Source: Collybia mongolica (taxonomy: Eukaryota; Basidiomycota; Agaricomycetes; Agaricales; Clitocybaceae). From it: a DNA stretch of 64,000 nt. Positions 12,335 to 25,459 of the stretch are shown one piece after another. A model generated the notes under the pieces. It ran no database searches, had not been told where the DNA came from, and saw only the letters and a program-made list of their open reading frames with translations. Made by a program: the position numbers and the translations under genes. Positions within the stretch are counted from its first letter, which is position 1; each line of letters opens with the position of its first letter. The stretch lies in the NCBI GenBank assembly GCA_013420905.1, contig JAAXNY010000010.1, forward strand, positions 992,001 to 1,056,000. Reading direction: 5' to 3'.

Positions 12335-14216
12335 TTATGACTGGTGGAGTGTGTTGGAGTGATGGGTCAGCGCTGTTTGTGAGAACCTGAGTGGTGGTCC
12401 AATTGATGTTTGTAGGTCAACACGATCCGCGGCTGTTGGTAGAAACCTAGGCGGATTGAAACGAATACTATTTCTAGGCCCAATTGGTGCGTTGTGGCTT
12501 GTACTGGGAAGCACCACATTGAGGTCAGGACATAATAACTTCTCTTTGTAGACCGATTTCCTCAGGTTGAGTGTTATACGAGACATCATGGTGACCTGGA
12601 AGGCAAATTAAAAATGCTTCAATAACAGAGAAACTCTTGACATGCCGTGATACTGTATATTTTGGGAAACAGAGATGTGAGGAAATAACACTTAAGGTAA
12701 GAGTATTCGAGCAACTCACACAAGCTCCAGCCTGATAGATAAAAAAAAAAAGAGGTAAGCAGATAGCGGACAGTGAGTGAAATAATGTGAACGGACTGAG
12801 CAGCGATATTCTGGACGCCATCGGCGGCAAAGATAACCATGAAGGTTAGAACGAGGGTCACCATCAAGATAACACTGTATGTTAAACTTGCATGAGAATT
12901 GCGAATACAGGCAATTGAGGAATGGACATACACATAGTAAATCAAACCATCTTTGAGTAGGCATTTTGTGATATACATTGTAATTTTTTCCTCGAATTGA
13001 TGGGAAAGTGCGATATAGGGTGAGGCCCGTGGCAACTGTGTCATAAAGCAGAGGCAGCCAGGCAGATGATGATGCAAGTGCCTTCCTGAAAGTGCGTCAG
13101 TATATATGGCGCGGGCAACTTGTGACGAACATATCTGTGTCAAAAATCATCGTACATGCTAGAAAAAATGTCATGTCAAATCACGAATTCTCAAATATCA
13201 ATTACTCACAATATACACCAGAACCTTGGACATGCAAGACAGCTGGGTCAATGATTTAGGTGTTGTGGAAAAGTAAGAGGCTAGCCCATACGTTCGCCTT
13301 TCACCAAAAGCCAGCCATTAACAGCCGCTTCGACCACTAATAACAACGCAACACATCTTACAACACACTGTCTTGTGTGGTAAAGTGCATAAATCCGTAT
13401 AAGCATCATCAATGCTATGGGGTTTCTTAACATCAATACACGTCCTAATGGGCACGACGTACCAACAACGTTAATTCCAATCACAGTCATGGAGCCTTCA
13501 AACTGTACAAAATGCGTACACCTGCGAATAAAGGTCTGGTTAGTTGCCTTTTCTCTCTGGGGATGCAACGTCACAACTTCTGAATCGACAAGAAATGTTG
13601 GTTCAAAAGGATAGCCAAAATATGAGAACGGTCGAAACGTACTTCTGGCGTCCAGACAGGCGACAAATATGCTGCACCAAACAATTGATCAGGTGTCTGT
13701 TCTCGTGGTAAACAAAACTAATGATCATACCAAACAAATTGACGATAAATCCCAAGGGCGTTAAATAGCGATTCTGAACGCTAATAAAGACCGTAAAAGA
13801 AATCATTGCTTTACACACGTACTATAAGAAATAGATAGACGACTGTGTTTGTGATATCAGCAAGAATGAAGGTGTGCAAAGGGGAAAATACTCACGGGGG
13901 CCTTTCTTGGCATTCCAGATATACTCGACCTTAGGTTTGATTTTAGTTATCACCAGGTCAAAGCCGTTCGTCCAACTCGTACCTCTTCTGCAAAGGTGAT
14001 GATGTGATCCCATATCAGGATTCCGAAACTCACAAATCCTATATACTATCAAGGAACTATAAGTCTTCAATCAGATGCCGTGGGTATACCATGAAGTCGT
14101 ACGTTTGTTTGCATCCTGATGGCAGTGAGGGTCAACAAGAAAACAACATCGATGCTTATTACTTACATTTGAGATATATCTTCAGGTTTCGTTTTTGCGA
14201 TCAAAACTCGCAACAT
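12335..14216 (-). CDS. DUF6533-type seven-transmembrane protein, copy B
   Basis: It has the same architecture as copy A. The start ATG is at 14214-14216 (short exon beginning MLRVLIAKTKPEDISQM). It then reads YIGFVSFGILIWDHIITF, VEYIWNAKKGPR, NRYLTPLGFIVNLF, YLSPVWTPE, FEGSMTVIGINVVG, MMLIRIYALYHTR and VVEAAVNGWLLVKGE. The last exon begins MMSRITLNLRKSVYK and ends at 12335-12337. Membrane-spanning segments match those of copy A in order. The intron after the WTPE motif (about 13510-13640) does not splice in frame with canonical sites unless a few residues are skipped. The gene may therefore carry a lesion or an unusual junction. Function is unknown. Confidence 0.6.
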
Positions 14217-16254
14217 GGTTATGGAGTCTATAGAGAACGTTTGAATGATACAAGAGTATACGAGGGGTCCCCACATTTGCGACTTTATATGCGTTCAAAC
14301 TGTTAATAATACCTGTTACACCCCCTTCGATCACTATCATGCAAGGACTTGTGACTTCGGTGGGTTTGTGGATTGATGCAGGAGCATCAGTTTTGGTAAG
14401 TGGAGCAACCAAATAGCACGGGCCAGATTCGGGTGGGGTAAACTTTGGGGCCAGTGGTCCTGGCATTATACTTTGTTCCGTGGTATGGTTGCTATAATAG
14501 AACTGTTTCTACGGCTTCGAGGGGGTTGAGGGTGCAAGGGGTACTTCTCGGTTTGCACGATAATTTTGATGAGGGTTCAATGATAGGTTCTGAGGTAAGA
14601 TGTGGTAAATATGGATGCTTGCAGGGGCGCTTGGTCCTTGATGTAATGTACGATCAAGATTCCCTTATGGGAAGAACGTATGGGTAGTCAATGGAGTTAC
14701 ATCTTCAACCCACCCCAAAACTAGGTGCCCATATGGCGACACTAGAAAATAGTAGTATTGCCTTAGACTGAGGAAGTGAATGAGTGCACGTGTTCAACGA
14801 AGGAAGATTCACTCACCTACGTCTATGGTTAGTGGTACAGCAGGAGGGGAGGGGGGGTGTTGCCAAATTACACGGAATGTCCATTACGGCAACTTGAAGT
14901 TTCAAGCTCAAGTTGTATGGGGAAACAATTCAACATATTTCGGCAGATGTGATTGAATTTTCCTAGTTGGAGAGTTTGAAGCGCCTCACTGGACATAATG
15001 TTTTGTGGCCCGAAAGTGAGCAATTTGGCTCCAGATTTGCTCTCTTTTGGCTCTGTGATCGGAAGCTTTCACTTTGACTTGAGTTCGGGAGATCTCGTCC
15101 GTCCGTTTTCCAAATTCAAGTATGCTCGACTTGTTCTCCTGCATGCGTCGTTCACAGCGCGCCCTATATTCCACTACAGGACGACCCTCCGTACCCAAGG
15201 CACTTCAAACTGGTGTTCAAATACCTAATAGCAACCTAAGGAGAACGCATTGAGTGCTTACTGTAATTGCTAAAGCACTTGTAGGTGTCTGAAAGTAATG
15301 GGAATAATATACATGGATATTAAAGGGAAGAATTTTTTTTCTAGGAGTGGGCCCCAGAAAGATTATATGACGAGCGCATCGCTGGCCACGTTGTATAAGA
15401 CACGGTCGCCAAGCATAATGAGCAACTTGAATGGGTGGTGTTAGTATATCTGACAAGCATGTGATCGTGGGGCAGTCCATTTTTGTCAATCAGGCCAATT
15501 AATTGTGTCCGGTGATGCCCTTCATAGGAGAGGGTGCACATCAGGATGAAGTTACACTTGTTTGAATCACCCTTGCAATTGCGAGGTTTTAGGGTAGAAA
15601 TGACAAAAGGAATATCATCGGAAATCGGAAACTTAAAGCTGTGACGCTAAACGTTTTCGACGTAAGCCATTTCTTTGAAACTCACCAGATACCGATCCTA
15701 TTATCGATGGAGAAGGAATACAAAGGGGTACATACCTGGAAAGTCTTTCTTAGTGCCCTGCAACTAGGTTATGGTCTGATAACGGCAATGTGTTGACGAG
15801 GTTGGTCTGAGGCGACGTTCACGCCGGGTGACCACTTGACGACGTGGCTGTGGTAGTATCACTACTCTTTTTATGGATGAGCGCATTCATCTCATTCTGT
15901 ATCCCATACCTATTGAGCCTGCGTAGGCAAAGGAGGTCCTTTAGGAAAAATCAGTCGGAACTGTAAGAGAGTGCTCCTTGTTTAATAATATGCACCTATT
16001 TGGGACACTGGGCAGAATACAGTTGGATGGAGATGTATGATAGTATTACCAGTAACACTGGGCAATATGAGATACTTATATGAGATGATTGAAGTTGAAC
16101 ATCTGAATGAAAGGGCGACATCTCCTGGGGAGTCGATGGACAGAGGCCTAAACGTGGCTCAGACATGTGACTGCTGCATGCTTCGTTACGTTGACGACGA
16201 GCAGTGCGTGCTGAAACCCAAATCAGTGAGCCATTGGAAGTATAAATATATGGA
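14217..16254. other. Intergenic, with upstream part of the duplicated DUF6533 unit
   Basis: No gene is supported. Minus-strand sequence near 14330-14420 (LVAPLTKTDAP, CMIVIEGG) resembles the stretch at 18290-18370 upstream of copy C (LVAPLTPDVPAP, NMIVITG). The segment duplication therefore extends beyond the coding part. A 70-codon minus frame at 14986-15198 is rich in charged residues but matches nothing I know. Confidence 0.45.
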
Positions 16255-18190
16255 TCAACTTGAGTAATAAGAAATGGCCCAAGGGAGTCGATCACAGACT
16301 GGTACAAGGTACATAGCTGTATGGGTCATTGTGTACCATTGGTGATGGGGTTGGCAACTGAGAGAAAGTATTTGGGAAATGGGTTGGAATGGTGGGGTCG
16401 GTGTCGCTTTCGGGAACCTGTGCGGCGGTCCGACTGACGTTTGTACATTTGTGTGATCGGTAGCCGTCGACCTGTGTCTAGGCACTTCGAAAAGAACACC
16501 GCATCCAGGCCTAATCAGTGCGCTGCGGCTGGTACTAGAGTGCATCTCATGTAGGCTGGGATAGAATCGCCCCCTATAGATTAATTTCCTCAGGTTGAGC
16601 GTTATACAAGATATCATAGTGACCTGGGTGGCGAATTAGAAATACTTCGATGGCAGAAGAGATTCTCGGCTTGCCATGATTTTATGTATTTCGGGTATCG
16701 AGGACGTGAGGCGCCAAAGCTTGAGGTTGGAAAGACTGAGGAGCTAACTTGAACTCCAGCCTGGTAAATAGGTAGCAGGCGGTGGGAGAGGAAACATAAA
16801 CTGACTGAGCTGCAATATTCTGGAGGCCCTGGGGAGCTAAGATGATTATAAAGGTGAGAACGAGCATCAACGTCAAAATAGCACTGTGTCACTCGAGTGA
16901 GGGCTAGGAAAGTGCGGGATAAAAAAAATCGAGAAACAAATAATAAATCAGACTATCTTTCAGTAGGCCACCTCGTTATATACATTGTATTTTTTTTTCT
17001 CGCATTGATGGGAAAGTGCGATATAGGGTGAGGCCGGCGGCAACTGTGTCATAGAGCAGAGAAATCTAGGCGGACAATAACGCGAGTGCTCTCCTGAAAG
17101 TATGTCGGCGTATATTATATGATGCGCGCAACTCGCGACAAACATATATGTGTCAAGAATGATCGAACACCCTGAAGAAAAGTTACGTCAGATATCGATT
17201 TTCCGACTATCGCTTATCCATAATGTACGTCGGAATGTGGAACATGCAAAACACCTAGGCCAACAATTTAATGACATGGAAAAAAAAATAGACTAATTAG
17301 ACCTTACGTTCGCCTTATGTCAGACCCAGCCATTGACGACCATTTCGACCAGTGATAACGGTGCAACGCATCTTGAAATCCAATGCCTCTATAGTAAAGC
17401 GCATAAATCCGCAGGGGTGTCATCAGTGCTATGAGGTATTTTATATCGTCAATACCTGTCAAAAACAAGCGTGGCAACACACCAGCAATATTAATCCTGA
17501 TCATGGTCATGGGGCCTTCAAGTCATATAGATAGTTTACATCTACAGATAAAGATCTACGGTTAATGAACGTTCTCTTCTAGAGGGAGGATGTTACAACT
17601 TCTAGAATGACAGGAAAAATAAGGTCAAAGTACGAAAATGAATGAAACATACTTCTGGTGTCCAGACAGGCGACAACAATGCTGCGCCAAACGATCGGAC
17701 ATTTCTCCTCGCGGTAAAAATCAAAGATCATACCCAACAGGTTGATGATATATCCCGTGGTGTTAAATGACGCAAACCGTAAAGGAAACCATTGTTTTAC
17801 ACACATACTAAAAGAAACAGATAGACGACTGTGATATCAGCAAGAATAGAGGCACGCAAAGGGGAAATTCTCACTGAAGATTTTCTTGGCATTCCATATA
17901 TACTCGACCTTGGGGTTGATTTAGTTATCAACGGGTCAAAGCAGTTCGCTCAACTCGAACCCCTCCTGTAAATGTGTCAACGTGATCCCACACCAGGACT
18001 ACGAAGCTGAAGAGTCCTATGTGCTGTCAGAACTGTTAGTCGTCGATCGAATTCAATGAAATTCCCAAAGAGCAGTATATCGGTTTGCATCCTGATGGCA
18101 GTAGAGGTCAACAAGAGAGAACGACAGCCATACTTCTGCTTACATTTAGGGTATCTTCAGCCTGGTATTCGCAATCGGGACTCGTGACAT
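16255..18190 (-). pseudogene. DUF6533-type membrane protein, copy C (decayed)
   Basis: This aligns along its length with copy B: HIGLFSFVVLVWDHVDTF, VEYIWNAKK, the LRIYALYYRG region and a last exon starting MISCITLNLRKLIYRG. It carries several lesions. In the first exon the codon corresponding to CAA just before the donor is TAA (18146-18148). The segment after IYALYY has lost one base relative to B, so the RCVAPLSLVEMVVNGW stretch lies in another frame. That stretch itself then meets a stop. The region corresponding to the charged segment before the EG-motif also has a stop. I infer an inactivated tandem duplicate. Confidence 0.72.
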
Positions 18191-19347
18191 GGTCTATGGG
18201 GTCTACGGAGACTGCCTGAGTGGAATAAGAAGATGCCAGCCTTGCAGGCATGGCTTGATATGTCCTAACTCTTGACACCGGTGACACTAGCCTGTGATCA
18301 CTATCATGTTAGGACCTAATACGATTATCATTGGGGCAGGTACATCAGGTGTGAGTGGAGCAACTAGGCGACGCTGGCCAGATTTAGATGCAGTTGACTC
18401 GAGACCGATGGCCCTTGAAGTTATGGTGTCAGTTATACTTCCCTCGATGATAGGACCACAACAGTAAAAGAGGTTCCCTACAACTTCTAGACAGAGAGAA
18501 AGGGGCATTTACGGTGAAGGAGATAATCTACAATTGCATGCATGGAAATCCTCGCGTGGTTTCGTTACTAACCAATGGAGTTACGTCGAGTCCTGATACA
18601 TTAAGAATTTATACATTAACGTGGGGTTGAGCGTATATCTGATACAAGAAAGTCTTACTGGGAGACTCACCTATGGCTCCGGTAACGGCAAATAGATTGC
18701 ACAGATTGTCCATTATAATTATGACGGGCCCGGGCCCTGAGCACGATAATAGAGGCGTGTTGCTCTTACGTAAGCTTGTTGGAGCATCACACACACAGGT
18801 GGGGTCGGCGGGAGATGGAGATTGGGATTGAGTGGGTCGCTGGTAAGCAAATACAGGTGTGGAGCGCTCAAGCGCTCCGTACTACTCGTGGTTTTCCGTA
18901 ATAGAGGATATGACCCCCGCACTTCTCGGGAGGATGTTTTCACTGGCAGGCGCACCAACAAGGCGTAAAAGGCGTAAGTATTGAACGGAACGACACTGGA
19001 GGGGGGCATCAAAGGTACATGAGAGTCATGGTAACTAGCCATTAGCGGGTCATTGAAAGCAGGGGGCGTAAACGTAAAATGCGTGGATGCAAAAGTGAGG
19101 AATAAAAACGTGAGCAAAATAAGAATCCGAGTCAGTTGTGAAGATGCAAAAGATCATGATAGAAAGCACGATAGCAGGTAATATATAGCGATGAGGAGGA
19201 ACGAACACAAGCAAGAAAATAGTGACAGCGAACAATGAGTGGATGTCGATGTTGGACAACGAAATAGAGAGCGGTTATAGATGAGATTGTAGAGTGCCTG
19301 ATAGAACAAGTGTCTTTGAGCCACAGGCCAAAGAACAGTCAATGCGA
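18191..19347. other. Intergenic upstream of DUF6533 copy C
   Basis: It holds the duplicated upstream block (18290-18370, see 14217-16254). Minus-strand frames of 60-132 codons (18609-19342) are partly hydrophobic and lack known motifs. No gene is supported. Confidence 0.45.
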
Positions 19348-22300
19348 TCAGGCCATCCGTGACAGTCTCCTAGAGGTTGTTTTCCCAGGGACGAAGGCCT
19401 TTATGGCGCGACGGACAAGGGCAACTGTAGTGTTGCTTTCGTCCTTGAGGGCAGGCGAAGAACCAGACTCTTCACCAGTAGGGACATAAGTAATGACTCC
19501 AAGCTCATCAACGGAGACAGTTCGTCGCTGGTCTTCACTTGAGACTGGTGGTGGCATTGGGCGGCGTGTAGAGTGGAAAATCTTGCCATTGTCCCGTTTG
19601 TAATTTGAGACACAAGGGCCTAGGGTATTGGAAACAGGGCCAACATTATCCGATTGGTATCCCTTTCCCAAGCGTTTGACGCCGGAAGTCGCCATCAGGA
19701 AGCGATCGTACACACCCTCCACGCGACGTTGGCTTGGGGAGTCCGGCAGAGGCATATCCTGGGCGCTGCGCCGCCGCGCTGGATATGGCTCGACATGGAG
19801 TGGGGAAGATGTTAATTCGTTGAAGGATGGCTCCTGGACGACCGATATATCTTGCATATCGGGATCATCAATGCGGATATTCGGAGGTGAAATAAATAGG
19901 CTGCTATCTAACACCTGAGATAGTCGTGGTGACGAGGCTGGGGCATCCACTAATACAACAGCGTTAATTCTGTGTGAAAATAATTTACCTGAGGCAGTAC
20001 ACTCACGTTTGTTCAACTCTGCCTCGAGCAAAGAGACTGGAACGATGTGCTTTTGGAAGAGGTTCCCATGAGACTTGCTCTTCTCCCTTCGCTTGGAAGG
20101 TGAGCCGGAATCGATGTTCAATGCAGCGCCTGGGGAGCCTGTCGAGACTGTAGCACGTCGTTGTCGCGAAGGAGTATGTATCTCGGGGATCAATTGGCTT
20201 CGTTCTTCAGCAGGAGCAGCATCTTGGGTGGTGGTGGTGGAGGTGTTAGCCGTGGCATTTGCAGGGGAGGCGGTCGATGACATTGTGTAATCCATGACAC
20301 TCTGATCATTCTCGTCAGAGAAAATTTGACTAGCGGCGAGCACTTTGCGGGGCAAGCGAGACGAGCGGTTAGTTCGTGTTTGCGAGGCGGAGCGTGATAC
20401 TGGCGCTATAGGAAGTGGGGGGAGTTGAGCCAGTTGATGAGTCGATGAGGAAGCGAAGTTTTGTCGGGCATCTTCAACGACTTCTATCAACCCAACATTC
20501 GTCAGTGCTAGTTGGGATGACGTTGAAATAATTTCTGAAGAAAATTACTGACTCTCAACATTACGCATCCAAATAGTCATTCTGTCCGTCCTCGCATCTG
20601 CCGCGACGCGTTCGTTATGAGCAGCATGTCGGACCACAGGCAGGGATGACTTGGCTGGAAGGATATCAATGAGTTTGGGACCGTCAAACACGGAAGTGAG
20701 CGTACCATCATGGAGCAACACTTCATCTTCCCAAGACTCGCGCCCACTTTGACTTCTTCCTGAGTCTGGATCCTCTATGTTGACATCGGCCGATAAATTA
20801 TGCGAGGCTAATCTACCAGTCGCATGGCCGAGAGCTGACGTCTTGTACAGACGAACTGTTTTGTCTGCCAACGCCCCACTAAGTTACGACATGTGAAGTG
20901 TAGGCACAAGGACTTACCAATGGATTTGCGAATACTGTGTTTAAAAACGCCCAAAGAATCATTTGCTGAAGGGGGTGGAGACTCCGTGGGGGGGTTACTC
21001 GATACCATCGTGAAGGTGGAGATGGTGGGTGATGGGACAACTGGCGGCGGCAACCCACCAAATCGGTACTCCTTGTCGTGTTCACTATCCTTTATAACTT
21101 CCGTCTGCCTCTCTCTTGCAACGTCTGCCTTCGCCTCCTCGATTTGTTCATCTCTTTCCTTCTCAATCTCCTCTAACCTCTCCATTTCTCTCAACCTCTG
21201 TTTCTCTCGCTCCCATTCTTTCACCCGCTCCCTAACATGGTCTTTACCCTTGGTCTTTCCCTTCACATCCTTCTTAGGTTTCGCGTTCTCTGCGTTTCTA
21301 TTGCCGGTTAAGTCCCCAAGCACACGACTTTTGCGTTTGCTAACAGTATCCGCAGAAGGTTTTGGGACCAGACGTGGCGGCGGCAAATTTTCGCGCGCGG
21401 AGATGGCACCGAAAGGTTTGCGCGCCGCAGGGTGACGTGCGCCCAATATATTTGTCGAAGGCACGTTCTCTTTACCTCCAGCGGATGCGAACGGCGAAGA
21501 AGGGGGCGATGCTTTTATAGGAGATAAATCTACAGCTGCCGGTACTGGTACGCGTTTGCGAGGTACGGCTATAAAGGAAATTGATGGGCATGCATAGGAT
21601 TAAATGACTGTGAAACACACCGTTAGAAGCGGCAACCTTGGGTTGTGATTTTGACTTTGTCAATTGTGGGCTGCGAAGCGATTCTTTCGGCGATTTCAGG
21701 GACTCGAGGCCTGGCGGCGTTACAAGGTTTCCTCTCAAGACTCGTGGAGGCGTCGCATTCATGAGTTTCGCCATATCCTTCTCGAACACAATCGAAGACG
21801 TGTAGCTCGAAGATCGTCCTTGAAAAAAGAATCAGGCTAATTTTATTGGAATATTACAAACGAACTCACTGTGTGCCGTGGCAGAGTCTTTACGGTAACG
21901 CCAATAAGGATCAACCATAGCTTGGCTGGCAGTGCATCGTAAATCAGCGTTGGGCGCCACCATCCGGCGAAGCATCTGTTCCATATCTTTGGACATCTTC
22001 CAACTGCCAACCCACTTGCCACGAAGCTAAAATGGAGTGGAATGAGTGACATAATACAGATTAAGTACTTTAACTAACTGTGCGCGACCAGTACATTTCC
22101 AAATCTTCTTTTGTCGTAAATTGTTCCCCATCCGAACTTTCAAAGGGTGTGCGGCCGATAAGAATTTCAAAGAAGGTGATCCCAAGGGACCATATGTCGG
22201 ATTTACGCGTGTCGTGAGGTAACCCCCGGGCCCGTTCAGGTGAAAGGTACTGCACTAGTTTGATACAAAACTGTAACGGTTAAGGAAGAACACTCACTTC

Positions 22301-23154
22301 TGGCGTACCATACGAAAGATTGCTGTGGAAAGCTGTCGTCGATGTAACGTCGTACTTTTCTGCGAAGCCAAAGTCCACCAGGACGGGAACGTTCTTAGGC
22401 GACAAAAGAATGTTTGCGGGCCTAAACAAGGTAAGCCTGGAACGTGAATTTTAACGGAATGAATAGATTCACTTGATATCGTTGTGAACTACGCCGCGTT
22501 TGTGTAGGAATTCGACGCCAGAGAGCAGGAAACGGAACCATTCGCGTGCTTTCAATTCATCCACTTCTACTGGGATGAGAGCAGGGAGAAAAGCCCTATT
22601 GGGGTGATCAGTGTCTGATGTGTGGGCGCTCATGAAGATTCACGCGTCGCTTGGCAGTTGCGTGCACGTACATAGTAATCAACGCGTAAGAAGGCGTTAT
22701 AATGAACGAATGAAACGGAATGATGGAGGGATGGGGGTCGGATTTGAAAGTCCTGACGATCTTCATTTCATTCCACCTGTACGTCCAAGAACGTGTTAGC
22801 TCAGCGTTATGAGTCAGTCGCCTGTAGACTAACAGCGATCGGACGCGTGCAGCTGTCGTTGTTGTCTTGGAACGATGCACTAGTTTAACAGCGATTTTCT
22901 GGTCTGGGACGTTTGAGAGTCCATCTGCACCAGGCGAGCTTGCACTAGACTTGGGACGACATAGCCAAACGCTGCCCCAGTTCCCAAACCCGATCTAGGA
23001 GAAGCAGAAGGCCGATTAATTCGAATGATAGGCTTCTAACAAAAGAAAATCCTGCCTCTTCAATAAATTGCAACCTGTCAGATAGAACCTGGTCAGAAAG
23101 CGAGAAGATATCCGTGGACTCCTGTGGTGGGATTGGTAGGTTGGAGGAGTCCAT
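19348..23154 (-). CDS. Fungal Ser/Thr protein kinase with HND catalytic loop and long disordered tail
   Basis: The start ATG (23152-23154) opens [14 protein letters not shown] and joins across an intron to a P-loop reading [15 protein letters not shown]. Further exons give QKIAVKLVH (VAIK lysine), [14 protein letters not shown] spliced to [22 protein letters not shown] (DFG), [13 protein letters not shown] (APE equivalent) and [20 protein letters not shown]. The C-terminal two thirds (exons 19348-21789) are low-complexity Ser/Pro/Arg-rich. They include a strongly charged coiled-coil-like segment (about 21110-21250, [20 protein letters not shown]) and a basic C-terminus. The catalytic loop has Asn in place of the Arg of HRD, so this is a non-RD kinase, usually not controlled by activation-loop phosphorylation. 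I recognise the kinase fold with certainty but cannot assign a characterised orthologue. Confidence 0.85.
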
Positions 23155-24047
23155 AGCCAGAAACGCTAGAAGTACACGACAGAACGAGAACAAGAGTCGA
23201 CGACCAAGGCAATTGATGGGCACGCGGTCAAATGAACACTGACACAACAAGAGTAAATAACACGAACTGTGGGAACAGCGCGTCGCAACCACACCATCAT
23301 ACTCAGTAATTGACCCTGAAAACTGATGAATGGTCCGAAGCCCAGACGAAAGAAAGGAAGGCATGCATCCGACTGGGCTTCGGAAGACAGGTGTAAGATG
23401 CCAGATTGGTTCTTGAGAAGCAGTTTATGTCAACTGAATTCCAGAGGAACTTTACAAAAAATCGATTCGTACATGTTGCACCCTGTAAGAACCATCCTAA
23501 ACTGACTGCAGCGGAAATTGCGCTGCTCTCGGAAGTGAATTGACGTATGTGGATAAAGGCAAGGAATGATGCGCGACGCATCGCGTGACTAGCCAGCTAG
23601 GTCACGACCTCGACATGGTGGAACCTAGGCCCCGACCCACCGGCCTGTGAGTGCACCGCTGAAGGCAGTTTGCAAAGGAGGCGAGGAATAGTATAAAATG
23701 TGAGGCGCGCGATTACGATAGACAATCGAACATAATTTGCAAGAGAAAACAACATGGGAGCCTGAGTTGATAACTGCAAGCGGTCTCCTGATCTTTATTA
23801 TCTTTGACCATGAATGTCGCCGAAGCTGAATGACAGTTCTGCTTTTTCGTGATCAGGAGAATTTTAATCGCTGCGCGAGTGCCGTCTGGTAACGTAGACT
23901 ATAACCTCAAGCTACCTGGCGTATTTCGATCACATGACTCAAGTCCGGTCTTCCCCATAGTTTCAGTAATTTCTCACGGTCTCGCCCTAATATCTGTTTG
24001 CTTGTGACGAAGCCGACGCGCCAAAAAAGACTTTTCATTCAACCATC
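23155..24047. other. Divergent intergenic region, promoters of the kinase and VDAC genes
   Basis: About 0.9 kb between two outward-reading genes. Pyrimidine-rich sequence just before the VDAC start (24030-24047) looks like a fungal 5' leader. A 92-codon minus frame (23303-23581) has no recognised motif. Confidence 0.5.
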
Positions 24048-25206
24048 ATGTCTCTCCCCCAACCCGTTCCCCCCTCCTGGAAGGTCCGTATTATTGTCGA
24101 ATAGCCACCTCCATGTCTCGCATACTCATATATGTCCCAATAGGATCTTGGCAAGTCGTCCAACGACCTCCTTGGCAAGGACTATCCCTTTCAGGGTGCC
24201 AGCCTAGAGGTGAAAACCAACACTCCCTCCGGTGTCACCTTCAAGGCTGCTGGAAACCGTGACTCAAGGTCTGAAGCTATCGTTGGCGACATCGAGGCCA
24301 AGTGGTCCGACCGCAAACATGGTCTTACCGTCACTCAGACCTGGACCACTGCCAACATCCTGCGCAGCCAGGTCGAGCTCGAGAATCAGATTGCCAAGGG
24401 TCTTAAACTCGATGTCAGCACCTCGTTGACTCCCGACAAAGGCGCCAAGTCTGCACTCCTCAATGCCATCTACAAGCAGTCCGGTTTCCATACCCGTGCT
24501 GTTCTCGATGTCTTCAAGGTACCATCATGTTGGGGATTGGAGTTTTCTCGTCACTAAACTTTTTGCTCGGTTAAGGGGCCCACCTTCACTGCCGACACCG
24601 TTTTAGGTCGTGATGGATTCCTCGTTGGTGCCGAGGCAGCATACAATGTTACTGAGGGTAACGTTACTCGCTACGCGGCCGCTGTCGGCTACAATGCACC
24701 CGAATACGCTATCACGATCCATGGTCTCAACAATTTGAAGACTTTCAGTGCGAGCTATTACCACCGCGTCAGCCCTGACGTTGAGGCTGGAGCAAAGGCT
24801 GTTTATGACTCCAAAACTACCCACGGTGGTGTCGCTCTCGAAGTCGGTGCCAAAGCGTATGTATATATGCTTCATGACACAATTCAATTATATTTATGGA
24901 TGACACCGTCAGATACCTTGATTCTGCCGCCTTTGTCAAGGCCAAGATTAACAACGCTGGTGTCATCGCTCTTGGTAAATAACTACCGTTTTGTTTGTGG
25001 TGTCACACTAACGTATGTCTAGGCTACACTCAATCCCTGCGCCCTGGCGTCAAGGCTTCCTTCGGTCTTGCTCTCGACACCCAGAAATTGAATGATGCTT
25101 CTCCCGTTGGACCTTCCCACAAGGTGAGATTTTACCCCGATTCCATACATAGCATCGGTATTGATACTGTGTCAAGGTCGGTGTCAACCTGGTTTTCGAC
25201 TCGTGA
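24048..25206 (+). CDS. por1: Mitochondrial outer-membrane porin (VDAC)
   Basis: The ATG at 24048 begins MSLPQPVPPSWK, and an intron follows. The next exon starts DLGKSSNDLLGKDYPF, the classic N-terminal helix of fungal VDAC. Later exons alternate polar and apolar residues as expected for a 19-strand beta barrel, for example GVTFKAAG, GLTVTQTWTTANILRSQVEL, YAAAVGYNAPEYAITIHGLN and FSASYYHRVSPDVEAGA. The last exon gives VGVNLVFDS and a TGA at 25204-25206. Family knowledge: VDAC conducts ATP, ADP and small metabolites across the outer mitochondrial membrane. The assembled length of roughly 290-300 residues fits the family, with at least six introns. No defects are seen. Confidence 0.95.
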
Positions 25207-25459
25207 AGGGGTTGGTCTACCAGAGTGAAAGTAGTAATTCGCTAATATAATGAAAATTTTATGAACCCATCATACTACCATATGTTGAAAATGAGAAGAC
25301 CTGTCAAAGTCGTGTCAGCTTGTGCCTCGACTTATAAATGGAATATGTTGGGTCTACGGGTCCTAAAATTCATTTTGCCAGCTGGTACCAACCCCGGGCT
25401 TCCCGCTGGATGTCGTTGAGCTGAGATTACGGTGAAGCAACGTTCAGATCACAACCAAT

